This document shows, piece by piece, positions 1-7,514 of a stretch of DNA of 64,000 nucleotides. A program made the translations under genes and the position numbers. Position 1 is the first letter of the stretch. Every line of letters begins with the position of its first letter. Under the pieces are notes generated by a model. That model searched no databases and was not told the origin of the DNA. It saw nothing but the letters and a program-made list of their open reading frames with translations. Source of the stretch: an uncultured Dyadobacter sp. (GTDB taxonomy: Bacteria > Bacteroidota > Bacteroidia > Cytophagales > Spirosomataceae); the NCBI RefSeq assembly GCF_946482605.1, contig NZ_CAMLSE010000013.1, positions 62,001 through 126,000 of the forward strand. Reading direction: 5' to 3'.

Positions 1-1023
1 TGCCAGTTGCTGCATTTGCCGGAGGATTTTGATGGCGGGTTTGTGACGGGTGCTACCATGTCCAATTTTACCGGGCTTGGTGTAGCCAGGCAATGGGCCG
101 GCGCGCGCGCAGGTCGCGACGTATCACGCGAAGGTGTCGGCGGCAACGTCGTGGTCATGGCGGCGACCCCGCATTCGTCGGTGATCAAATCGCTTTCCAT
201 GCTTGGATTGGGCAGCGCCAATATCGTACGTATTCAGTCACTGGAAGGGCGAGAGGCGATGGACCTGGCCGATTTTGAGCGAAAACTCGAAGAGAACAGC
301 AGCCTGCCAGTTGTCGTCAATTGCAGCGCCGGAACCGTGAATACTGTTGATTTTGATGATATCAAGGCCATCATTGCATTAAAGTGCAAATACCATTTCT
401 GGTTGCATATCGATGCAGCATTCGGAGGGTTTGCTGCCTGTCTTCCTTCGCACCGGCACTTGCTTGAAGGGTGGGAGTATGCGGATAGCATTACGATCGA
501 CTGCCACAAATGGATGAACGTGCCTTACGATAGTGCCGTTTCATTGGTCCGGAAGGAGCATAATAAATTGCAGATCAGTACTTTTCAGAATTCGAATGCA
601 CCTTACCTGGGCGATCCGTCGGACAATTTTTCATATCTCAATTTCCTACCTGAAAACTCGCGCCGTTTTCGTGCATTACCAGCCTGGTTTAGCCTCACGG
701 CTTATGGCCGCAACGGTTTTGAATGGATCGTTCGCAACAGCATCGAGCGCGCACAGGAATTCGGGAGCTATATTCAATCCAGCGAAAACTTTGAGCTTGT
801 GGCGCCCGTCCGGCTGAATGTCGTCTGTTTTCGTTTGAAAAAAGACATTGAAAGGATGCCGACATTCCTGAAAGAACTTAACCGCCGGGGAAAAGTTTTT
901 ATGACGCCTACTTTGCTGTCGGGACAGTCGGCTGTTCGTGCTGCGTTTGTTAATTATCGAACGGATAAGGAGGATATTGCGATAGCGATTCGTGAGATGG
1001 AGGAAGTAATTCGCGCCCTGTGA
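1..1023 (+). CDS. PLP-dependent amino acid decarboxylase, 5' truncated
   Basis: The reading frame is open from base 1, so the gene starts before the window; about 340 C-terminal residues are present. The segment GATMSNFTGL and the later DCHKWMNVPYDS, with the HK(W) pair whose lysine forms the pyridoxal-phosphate Schiff base, place it in the group II decarboxylase family (aromatic amino acid / glutamate / 2,4-diaminobutyrate decarboxylases). HIDAAFGGF upstream of it supplies the conserved aspartate that contacts the PLP ring nitrogen. The substrate cannot be told from sequence alone. It is expected to be cytosolic. The next gene starts about 55 bases downstream and is probably a separate unit. 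Confidence 0.85.
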   Translation, partial: CQLLHLPEDFDGGFVTGATMSNFTGLGVARQWAGARAGRDVSREGVGGNVVVMAATPHSSVIKSLSMLGLGSANIVRIQSLEGREAMDLADFERKLEENSSLPVVVNCSAGTVNTVDFDDIKAIIALKCKYHFWLHIDAAFGGFAACLPSHRHLLEGWEYADSITIDCHKWMNVPYDSAVSLVRKEHNKLQISTFQNSNAPYLGDPSDNFSYLNFLPENSRRFRALPAWFSLTAYGRNGFEWIVRNSIERAQEFGSYIQSSENFELVAPVRLNVVCFRLKKDIERMPTFLKELNRRGKVFMTPTLLSGQSAVRAAFVNYRTDKEDIAIAIREMEEVIRAL

Positions 1024-1078
1024 AATTCGTGAATAATACTGTACATTGGCGTGTGTTACAGTATTTTCACCATTACAC

Positions 1079-1573
1079 ATGCTACGTCTATTTTCTACGG
1101 TCGCCATTACGCTCGCCGGTTTGCTGATGATCCGTTGCAAACCAGCACAATCTACTTTGACCATCCGCGAGATCGCCAACTATAATGCAAACTCCGCTGA
1201 CCACATACTATTTCTAAATTTCCGGATCAGCGGTGGAGTGGGCGGTAAAGAAAAAGTGGAATTGATGAGTGCCCATGCCGGCGACGGAAAAATGAAGGAT
1301 ATTTCACGTCCGGTTCACTTCCCTTATCAGATAAAGGCCATTCCGCGGTACAAGACAAGTGCTATCGGGCGTGAGATGATTTTTGAGCATCCGTTATACA
1401 AAGGTGCGGAAGTAAGCGACCCTTCCGGACATATGCGACAGGTGGAGGTCAAAGCTAAGGAGGGAAATGTGCTGATCCGTTTGCAGCAGCATTCGGGTCT
1501 CAACCAATTGGAGCTTTTCAGTGTCAGTCCTGAAAAAGGAACCGTAAAGATTTATACGCTCGACTTCAATTAG
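1079..1573 (+). CDS. Hypothetical exported protein paired with M64 peptidase
   Basis: A 164-residue protein when the ATG at 1079 is used; a TTG 33 bases upstream would only lengthen the N-terminus ahead of the hydrophobic segment. Residues 1-20 look like a signal peptide or anchor (MLRLFSTVAITLAGLLMI). The following RC could be read as a poor lipobox, but arginine at -1 argues against a lipoprotein. No domain is recognised in the rest, which is predicted to be beta-rich (VKIYTLDF end). It ends 2 bases before the peptidase gene, so the two are almost certainly co-transcribed and may act together outside the inner membrane. Confidence 0.65.
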   Translation: MLRLFSTVAITLAGLLMIRCKPAQSTLTIREIANYNANSADHILFLNFRISGGVGGKEKVELMSAHAGDGKMKDISRPVHFPYQIKAIPRYKTSAIGREMIFEHPLYKGAEVSDPSGHMRQVEVKAKEGNVLIRLQQHSGLNQLELFSVSPEKGTVKIYTLDFN

Positions 1574-1575
1574 CC

Positions 1576-3381
1576 ATGAAAAGTATTTTTACCACTTTGA
1601 TCATATTTTGCATTGCCTCAAAGGCGTTATCACAGCATTACCAGGTGGACACGCTGTACAAAAAAGGTCCGCTGGATAACCGTATCAACGTCGTGATATT
1701 GGGCGACGGTTTTACCCAGGAACAACTACCTAAATTTGCCGCAGAGGCTAAAAAGTTTGCAGACTTTTTCCTTGCCTACGACCCTTACACAGGTTATCGC
1801 GATTATTTCAATTTTTTTGCCATACGTACACCGTCAAAGGAAACCGGCGTCACCAACCCCGGGACTGCACCCGATGCGTATCAGGACCAACCGGTGGGAA
1901 GCAAGGATACTTTTTTTGGAGCCTCGTTTGGACATTCGATACATCGGCTGGTGGAGGTTACCAAGTTTGATGTGCTGTATAACCTGATGTCGACGCATTT
2001 GCCTGCTTACGACCTTATTGTAGTCCTTGTCAATACGGAGTACTATGGCGGATCCGGTGGACAAATTGCCGTTCACACATTAAACGATGCCGCCAACTCG
2101 ATCGGCGTGCACGAAATAGGTCACTCTTTTGGGCGTTTGAGTGACGAATATTGGGCGGGTTCCATATATGGAACAGAGGCTGCGAATATGACAGGTAACA
2201 GCGATCCTGCCTCGATCCGGTGGAGAAACTGGCTTAACAGCCCGAATATCGGCATTTATAAACACGGCCTGGAAGGTGATGCGGCCAAGTGGCACAAGCC
2301 GGGCAATGGTACCTGTTTAATGGAATATCTTGATCAGCAACTTTGCGCGGTTTGCCGTGAAGCGACAGTGGAGCGGCTTTTGGAAAACATTAACCCTATC
2401 GAAAAGATTGAACCGGATACGGCGGGGAAAGTGGATGTGAGTGCCGCCCGGACATTCAAGCTCGGACTTTTGAAACCCAATCGGAATACCTTGCAGGTGC
2501 GATGGCACTTAAATGACACGCTGCTCCCTTTTTCCGGAGATGAAATATCGCTGGACGGTGGTGTCATACCGGATTCGTCCGTATTGACAGCGACTGTTTT
2601 CGACAGCACGGCGCTGAGCCGCCGCGACGCTTCCCGCGCGTTGCGCTCGCGTGCAGTGTCATGGTCCCTGAAATCATCAGTGCCGGCCGTTTTTAAAATA
2701 GTAGCCAGTGCAGATTCGGTTTGTCTTGGCAATGAAGTGGCGCTTGTGGCTCAGGGCTGTGCAGGGCCGTTGAAATGGTCCACAGGGGAAACCGGCAAAT
2801 CGATTACTGTGGTGCCTGATAAAACGACCATCTACTCCTGTTCCTGCCAGGGGCCACAGACTAAAACTGTGGAAGTGTCTATTCATGTAATGCCATTACC
2901 CAGTGCCACCGCTGCCAATGGCGGACCATATCTGGTAGGTGACACGATCAAGCTCGTCGCCACCGGCGGTAAGTCTTATATGTGGAGAGGGCCGTTATTT
3001 TTTGCATCAATTTCTTCCACAGTTTCCATTCCAAACGCAGCGCTCAATCAGGCCGGACTTTACGAGGTTGGGGTTAAGGATGCGAACGGCTGCGCTGCGA
3101 TCGCACAAACGGAAGTAAAAATCGATCCGATCCTTTCGGTGCCCAATGAACCGGACGCAGTGGTAAGCGTCTCGCCGAATCCGGCGCGGGACTATATTTC
3201 GGTAGAAACCAAGCTAGAGGGTAAGTCAAATATCAAGCTGTACGATCAGGCTGGCCGGGAATTGATTTCGGATTCATTTGAAAAGAGGACAAGGCTTCCT
3301 TTGAACCTGCCTTCGGGAATCTATCTGTACCGGGTAACCAACGGCTCGCGTGAGCGCACAGGAAAAGTTGCTGTGCAATAA
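1576..3381 (+). CDS. Secreted M64-family (IgA peptidase-like) metallopeptidase with T9SS tail
   Basis: A 601-residue secreted zinc peptidase. Residues 1-19 are a signal peptide (ends KALSQ). The catalytic domain carries HEIGHSFGRLSDE at about residues 179-191, matching the HExxHxxxxxxxDE zinc site of the M64 family; H179 and H183 are ligands and E180 the base. After about residue 370 come two small beta-sandwich segments resembling Ig/PKD-like modules rich in cysteine and glycine. The last 70 residues (SVSPNPARDYISV ... GIYLYRV) are a typical type A C-terminal sorting domain for the type IX secretion system, so the product should be exported and anchored or released at the cell surface. Family members cleave proteins, but the natural substrate here is unknown. 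It is probably co-transcribed with the small exported protein just upstream. Confidence 0.88.
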   Translation: MKSIFTTLIIFCIASKALSQHYQVDTLYKKGPLDNRINVVILGDGFTQEQLPKFAAEAKKFADFFLAYDPYTGYRDYFNFFAIRTPSKETGVTNPGTAPDAYQDQPVGSKDTFFGASFGHSIHRLVEVTKFDVLYNLMSTHLPAYDLIVVLVNTEYYGGSGGQIAVHTLNDAANSIGVHEIGHSFGRLSDEYWAGSIYGTEAANMTGNSDPASIRWRNWLNSPNIGIYKHGLEGDAAKWHKPGNGTCLMEYLDQQLCAVCREATVERLLENINPIEKIEPDTAGKVDVSAARTFKLGLLKPNRNTLQVRWHLNDTLLPFSGDEISLDGGVIPDSSVLTATVFDSTALSRRDASRALRSRAVSWSLKSSVPAVFKIVASADSVCLGNEVALVAQGCAGPLKWSTGETGKSITVVPDKTTIYSCSCQGPQTKTVEVSIHVMPLPSATAANGGPYLVGDTIKLVATGGKSYMWRGPLFFASISSTVSIPNAALNQAGLYEVGVKDANGCAAIAQTEVKIDPILSVPNEPDAVVSVSPNPARDYISVETKLEGKSNIKLYDQAGRELISDSFEKRTRLPLNLPSGIYLYRVTNGSRERTGKVAVQ

Positions 3382-3408
3382 TGTGGTGATGGGTCGGGTA
3401 GCAACAAA

Positions 3409-3430
3409 AAAGTCTCCATTCGGAGACTTT
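3409..3430. terminator. Bidirectional hairpin terminator between convergent genes
   Basis: A perfect 9-bp stem, AAAGTCTCC / GGAGACTTT, with an ATTC loop lies between the peptidase (plus) and the small RHH gene (minus). The minus-strand transcript ends the stem in a run of six T, the plus strand in TTTCATTTTATT, so it should work best for the minus-strand unit. Confidence 0.75.
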
Positions 3431-3434
3431 CATT

Positions 3435-3740
3435 TTATTCCGCCAGGGATTTCGGCTTGCGACCTACTTTCGTGCGGTTACGTATCTTATCGGGGCGTGG
3501 ACGAATTTCTTTGTCCTGGAAATACAGCTTTAAGGATTCCAAAATGATGTCTTTTTGCGTAAGACCTTCCCAGTAGCCGTAATCTTTCATATTCTCCATC
3601 AGCACATAGTCACAATCGAAAGTTACTTTGGTAGGAGCTCCGTCGGCAACCGCTTCCGCAGGTTTGAGGATCGGCTCTTCTTCCTGTACATCGGTTACCA
3701 GGGGTAGGGGTGCAAAATCAAACTTCCTTTCCTTTGCCAT
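3435..3740 (-). CDS. Small ribbon-helix-helix-like ParA partner
   Basis: A 101-residue protein encoded 4 bases downstream of the ParA gene. The N-terminal 35 residues are low complexity and acidic. Residues about 38-80 read as one beta-strand (KVTFDCD) followed by two helices (YVLMENMKDYGYW and TQKDIILESLKLYFQ), the pattern of ribbon-helix-helix DNA-binding proteins. The tail is strongly basic (RPRPDKIRNRTKVGRKPK). With its position after parA it fits the ParB role of type Ib partition modules, where a small RHH protein binds repeats upstream of parA. The fold assignment is my inference from pattern and context; no close named family is recognised. Confidence 0.6.
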   Translation of the reverse strand: MAKERKFDFAPLPLVTDVQEEEPILKPAEAVADGAPTKVTFDCDYVLMENMKDYGYWEGLTQKDIILESLKLYFQDKEIRPRPDKIRNRTKVGRKPKSLAE

Positions 3741-3744
3741 AGTG

Positions 3745-4509
3745 TCAGTTATTTATTCGTTCCAGTATTTCTTTTGTTAACTTATAATAATCTTCCGCTC
3801 CGTTGCTGTTTGGTGCGTATTCAAAGATCGTGGTCCCGTTGGCCTGCGCTTCCGACAAAGCGATATTGTCACGGATGTAGGCTTCCATGAAAACCTCACC
3901 CAGCTGCTCCCGGGTCGCCATGATCAGTTCGTGGCTGATCTTCTTCCGGATCTTTGGATTGTAACGCGTCGCGAACACCCCACCGAGATTGGTACTCGGG
4001 CTGATCTTTTTGATTTCAGCTGAATACACCAGAAAGTTTCGAAGACCCTCGTAACTCAAAAACTCTGCCTGCAAAGGAACATAGTACTGGTGGCAGGAAA
4101 CCAATGCCAGTCTCGTATTTCCGTAGAGGGCAGGAGGGCAATCGATGATCACAAAGTCGTAACGGTCCTTTACTTTTTCCAGAGCGATTTTCAGGTTGAA
4201 CGGAAAAATAGGCGCCGACTTGATCGTGTCTTCCCGGTGGATCATTTCAGCAGATCCAGGCAAAACATCAATATCTCCAACACGCTTGACGATCTCATCA
4301 AATTCGTATTCGCCGGTGATGAACGAGCCACTGTCTTTTTTTAGACCGGCATGGTGAATGCCGAAACTTTTAGTAAGACTGGCCTGTGCATCCAGGTCAA
4401 TAACCAACACGCGGGCATTGGCAAATTTGCTGAGACCGGCAGCAATACTTTGGGCCGATGTAGTCTTTCCCACACCACCTTTGTTGTTGACAATACTGAT
4501 GATTTTCAT
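3745..4509 (-). CDS. ParA-family partition ATPase
   Basis: A 254-residue deviant Walker A ATPase. NKGGVGKTTS at residues 9-18 contains the signature lysine K10 and the P-loop lysine K15; VIDLDAQASLT is the A' motif and DFVIIDCPPAL the Walker B region. Such ATPases form dynamic gradients on the nucleoid and position plasmids, origins or protein cargo. The gene is followed at once by a small RHH-like gene and preceded by iterated AT-rich repeats, so a self-contained partition module is likely. No N-terminal HTH is present, which fits type Ib rather than type Ia. Chromosome segregation ParA is usually next to a larger ParB with a ParB/Srx domain; none is here. Confidence 0.88.
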   Translation of the reverse strand: MKIISIVNNKGGVGKTTSAQSIAAGLSKFANARVLVIDLDAQASLTKSFGIHHAGLKKDSGSFITGEYEFDEIVKRVGDIDVLPGSAEMIHREDTIKSAPIFPFNLKIALEKVKDRYDFVIIDCPPALYGNTRLALVSCHQYYVPLQAEFLSYEGLRNFLVYSAEIKKISPSTNLGGVFATRYNPKIRKKISHELIMATREQLGEVFMEAYIRDNIALSEAQANGTTIFEYAPNSNGAEDYYKLTKEILERINN

Positions 4510-4688
4510 TTAAAAGTATTATAAGTATAAAAAGTTAATAGTTTATTTCATGTCGGATATGTAAATAAACGTAAAATATTTTTATCCCTAATCCTTCCAA
4601 ATAGAAAGTCTTAAAAGTTTTTTGTCGACATAAATGTATCGATCTTTTTAAAAGAATAATAAGTATTAAAAGATTTTTTTATAAGTAT
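4509..4688 (-). repeat. Iterated AT-rich repeats upstream of parA (candidate operator/centromere)
   Basis: Two imperfect 28-bp direct repeats (4509-4536 and 4647-4674; 24 of 28 bases identical) and a third partial copy share the core ATAAGTAT at 4521-4528, 4659-4666 and 4681-4688. The first copy abuts the parA start codon. In type Ib partition modules the site bound by the small RHH protein lies upstream of parA and doubles as operator; the layout here matches that. The rest of 4510-4726 is AT-rich with no gene. Confidence 0.55.
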
Positions 4689-4726
4689 TTTACAATGTGT
4701 TGATATTGAGAATGCTATAAAATGTG

Positions 4727-4790
4727 TGTCACGCTGAGCGGAGTCGAAGCGCGTTACTGCAAACGCGCTTCGACTCCGCTCAGCGTGACA
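4727..4790. repeat. REP-like perfect palindrome, 29-bp arms
   Basis: Arms 4727-4755 and 4762-4790 are perfect inverted copies with a 6-base loop (ACTGCA). The core CTGAGCGGAGTCGAAGC recurs at 10968-10984, so this is a dispersed element. It sits just past the end of the MFS gene (minus strand) and could also stop transcription, though there is no T-run. Confidence 0.75.
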
Positions 4791-4810
4791 ATGGAGCTAG
4801 CAAAAAACTC

Positions 4811-6073
4811 CTAAACCGCCGGATTAGGCGCATTGGCGGGAGCTACCGCTGCCAGTTTTGCCTCTACATATTTATGAATGCGGTACATCAGCAAGGCAGT
4901 AACGATTACAGCGAACACGACAACATCGCCCAGCAATGGATAGTTTTCAATAAAACCCGTGCTCGTTTCCGAGACGATAAAGCCCGCCAATAGGGAGGCC
5001 AGCCCACCTGCAATCTGTTGGATCGACGAGTTGATGCCCATGTATGCACCGCGATCCTGCGGGTCCGGAACGGCCGTCATCAATGCCGAAGCGGAGATCA
5101 TCCGGCCGGTGATGCCGATGAAAAGGAGGACATTCAAACCGATGATTATCCACAGAGGAGTAACGCTGAGATTGCAATAAATGAAAGTCATGATACAAGT
5201 GATTACAGATCCCATCAGGAACACTTTATACTTGCCCATCTTATCGCTGAGCTTGCCGATCATCGGACTAAACACAAGCATCGAAATGCCGGTTACCATA
5301 TATAATGTAGGGAGTGATGCTTCGGCGATCCCGAGGTTGTGTACACCGAATGCGGTGCCGAATGGCATGAGCATAAATCCGCCGGTAGCAAGTAGTGCGG
5401 TGGCCGCGAAGCCCTGGAGGTAGTCGGGGCGCGATAACGTTTTGCCGAGGTGCTGGAATGCATTGCCTTTCCGCGGGTTCTTCAAATGCCCGGTGATCGG
5501 TTTCATTTGGGTCACGATCATAACGCCGACGATCAGGCCGAGCGCCACGATCATCAGGAACGGAGCGTGCCAATTGAATTTGTTCGCGAGGTAAAGACCG
5601 ATCGGAATTCCCAGTACCTGGCTGCTCGCAAAAGCCATTTGCACAAAACCCATTACCCGTCCGCGAACGTTGATCGCGAACAAATCGGTGATAATGGCGA
5701 AGCTGATCGAACCGATTACCCCGCCGAAAATGCCGGTGAACACGCGGGCCGCCAGCAATAAATGGTAGGTAGGTGCGAGTCCGCAGAATAAAGTCCCGAC
5801 GAGGAAGCCCGTGTAGAAGAAAATCAGCAGCTTTTTGCGGTCGAATTTATCGGCAAAACCTGCGGTAAGCAGGCCGGATGCACCCGCGCTGAATGCATAG
5901 GCGGAAACAACGAGCCCAAATTGGCTGGTTGTAATGGAGAGTTTGTCGAGCAGGATGTAGCCCAGCGGTGAAAGCACCATGAAATCGAGGACAACCGTAA
6001 ACTGCAATGTGGCAAGGAGTGCTATGATGAACTTTTCATAGCCGGTAAAGGTGTTTGGTTTTGTTTCGGACAT
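4811..6073 (-). CDS. MFS transporter, drug efflux type
   Basis: A 420-residue integral membrane protein when started at the ATG at 6073 (MSETKPNTFTGYEK); the open frame continues upstream to a TTG but that extension is polar, arginine-rich and unlikely. About 12 hydrophobic segments are visible. FADKFDRKKLLIF at the loop between helices 2 and 3 and KLSDKMGKYKVF in the matching loop of the second half are the major facilitator signatures. The first helices (VVLDFMVLSPLG) resemble the sugar/drug efflux subgroup of AraJ-like proteins. It lies downstream of a tetR gene on the same strand with one small gene between, so it is likely a TetR-controlled efflux pump. Its substrate is unknown. Confidence 0.85.
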   Translation of the reverse strand: MSETKPNTFTGYEKFIIALLATLQFTVVLDFMVLSPLGYILLDKLSITTSQFGLVVSAYAFSAGASGLLTAGFADKFDRKKLLIFFYTGFLVGTLFCGLAPTYHLLLAARVFTGIFGGVIGSISFAIITDLFAINVRGRVMGFVQMAFASSQVLGIPIGLYLANKFNWHAPFLMIVALGLIVGVMIVTQMKPITGHLKNPRKGNAFQHLGKTLSRPDYLQGFAATALLATGGFMLMPFGTAFGVHNLGIAEASLPTLYMVTGISMLVFSPMIGKLSDKMGKYKVFLMGSVITCIMTFIYCNLSVTPLWIIIGLNVLLFIGITGRMISASALMTAVPDPQDRGAYMGINSSIQQIAGGLASLLAGFIVSETSTGFIENYPLLGDVVVFAVIVTALLMYRIHKYVEAKLAAVAPANAPNPAV

Positions 6074-6093
6074 TGGTTTTGATTTTGTGGATG

Positions 6094-6333
6094 TTAGTCT
6101 GTTAATTCTTCGCAGGCATAGCCTGCGGTGGTTACCATTTCGATTACCTGCCCGCAATTCTCATGCGTGGATTCGATGCGAAGTACCTTGTCGATGTCGG
6201 AAATGTCGACATTCCATTTGAGTATTTCCGGGCAACGGTCCAGCAGGGGCGAAATGGATTTGACTTGTCTCAGGCTGTTTATATTGGTTCTGAAAACCAG
6301 GACAAACAGATCGGTTGTTCGTGAATCGTTCAT
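6094..6333 (-). CDS. Small HMA-fold-like protein without metal motif
   Basis: A 79-residue protein from the ATG at 6333 (MNDSRTTDLFVLVF). The strand-helix-strand-strand-helix-strand pattern (LFVLVFRTNI, VKSISPLLDRC, KWNVDI, VLRIES, NCGQVIEMVTTAGY, CEEL) resembles the ferredoxin-like fold of heavy-metal-associated domains, but the MxCxxC metal-binding loop is absent. It lies 20 bases upstream of the MFS gene and about 40 bases downstream of tetR, and is probably part of the same transcript. Its role is unknown; it could be a sensor or accessory subunit of the pump. The fold call is inference. Confidence 0.55.
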   Translation of the reverse strand: MNDSRTTDLFVLVFRTNINSLRQVKSISPLLDRCPEILKWNVDISDIDKVLRIESTHENCGQVIEMVTTAGYACEELTD

Positions 6334-6375
6334 AGCAAACAAATTAGGACGCGGACCGGTTTCAGTGCCCGTAAA

Positions 6376-6963
6376 TTAAGGTTTCAGCGCTTTAAGTATC
6401 AATCCGAGCGTGAGATTGATTTTTTCTTCATCAAAATTGAAAGGTGGTCTGCCGGGCATGCTCTGTTTTGAAATGTGAAACTTAACAAGCTGGTAAAGAG
6501 GCGCAAATGCAACGGACCAATAGATTTCGACGGGTAAGGGGATCAACTCTTTTCTCTCAATGGCATTGTGCACAAAGCGGCCCATCGCCTGCAAAAAACG
6601 TGTATCCACCGTGGAGCGGTCTATAAGGGGCGAGTGCTTCACCTGTTCCATGAAGGTCATACTGTAAGGATTTTCGAGGCAATAGTTCATCCGGTTGATC
6701 CATTGCACTTTCAGCCCTTCGTCGAAATGTGATTCGGGGTCGAAACCGGCCAGGGTAGCGTCCGCCATTTTGGTGGATTCTTCCTTGTAAACTTGCTGGA
6801 TCAGATCTTCCCGGTCTTTGAAATAAATGTAAATTGTCGCCACCGAGACGTTGGCTGCCTTTGCCAGTTTGTGCATGCTCAACCCGTCGAAACCATGATT
6901 GACGATCAGTTCAATGGCCTTTTCCCGGATTATTGCCTCTTTGTTTAAATCCCTTGTTCTCAA
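6376..6963 (-). CDS. TetR/AcrR-family transcriptional repressor
   Basis: A 195-residue regulator. The N-terminal helix-turn-helix is clear: IREKAIELIVNHGFDGLSM followed by KLAKAANVSVATIYIYFKDR, the TetR signature including the YxYFxxK/R recognition end. The C-terminal 140 residues are the usual variable ligand-binding helices. The only start that keeps the complete DNA-binding domain is TTG at 6963, since the first ATG falls inside the HTH; a non-ATG start could keep the repressor level low. It lies at the head of a run with the HMA-like and MFS genes, and a palindrome 30 bases upstream overlaps its own promoter, suggesting autoregulation and control of the pump. Confidence 0.85.
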   Translation of the reverse strand: MRTRDLNKEAIIREKAIELIVNHGFDGLSMHKLAKAANVSVATIYIYFKDREDLIQQVYKEESTKMADATLAGFDPESHFDEGLKVQWINRMNYCLENPYSMTFMEQVKHSPLIDRSTVDTRFLQAMGRFVHNAIERKELIPLPVEIYWSVAFAPLYQLVKFHISKQSMPGRPPFNFDEEKINLTLGLILKALKP

Positions 6964-6986
6964 TGTGAATACTTTTGCATATGCTG

Positions 6987-7009
6987 CAAATATAAATGAA
7001 CGTTCGTTT
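6987..7009 (-). promoter_or_regulatory. tetR promoter with overlapping palindromic operator
   Basis: On the minus strand TATATTTG (6987-6994) matches the Bacteroidota -7 box TAnnTTTG. Overlapping it by one base is AAATGAACGTTCGTTT (6994-7009), an inverted repeat centred on GAACGTTC with one mismatched pair. Such GAACG-centred palindromes are common TetR operators. A repressor bound here would block the tetR promoter. Confidence 0.6.
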
Positions 7010-7063
7010 ATTTATATTTTTTTATGTTGAAAAATTTGAATGGAAAAGAATTGAATGACCTGA

Positions 7064-7510
7064 TTAGTACACCGTTATCTGCCGTAAATGGTGTTCCAAA
7101 TGCGCCACGTAATCGTCGAAATACCATTTCAAGGTATGCTTCTGACCATCCCGCCCGACACCGTGCTTTGCCAGGTTGCCGGATGTCATCGCCCTGCCCA
7201 GCGCGATGAGGTGTAGATTGTAATACTTCCAGAGCACAATCAGTTGAGCCGAATCGATGGTGTTATACGCGCTCAACGTCACCCAGTCATTCTGATTGTA
7301 GAAAATAACAGGCTCATTTTCAGCTTGTATCCGGATAAATCGCTGGTGATTGTTCGCAGCACTGTCGATCAGATGTCCGAGAATCTCCTGTTTGCTCCAT
7401 TTGTCCGGTGCGGGCTTAGCGGTAAACTGGTGGCCGGGGATCTCGCCTAACAAGGCGGGGATGTTCTCACAGAGCCAGGTAAGGCGGTTGACGGCATTCA
7501 GGATATCCAT
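7064..7510 (-). CDS. DinB-family putative metalloenzyme
   Basis: A 148-residue protein started at the ATG at 7510 (MDILNAVNRL), 4 bases after the methylase stop. KPAPDKWSKQEILGHLIDSA is the hallmark first half of the DinB/YfiT four-helix bundle, with a histidine (GHL) that would be the first metal ligand; HLEHHLRQI at the C-terminus provides further histidines. Family members include thiol-dependent transferases and proteins of unknown activity; the name DinB comes from a Bacillus damage-inducible gene. It is the last gene of a minus-strand run that includes a DNA methylase and a PIN pair, but it may simply be carried along by read-through. Function beyond the fold is not assignable. Confidence 0.75.
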   Translation of the reverse strand: MDILNAVNRLTWLCENIPALLGEIPGHQFTAKPAPDKWSKQEILGHLIDSAANNHQRFIRIQAENEPVIFYNQNDWVTLSAYNTIDSAQLIVLWKYYNLHLIALGRAMTSGNLAKHGVGRDGQKHTLKWYFDDYVAHLEHHLRQITVY

Positions 7511-7514
7511 GGTA

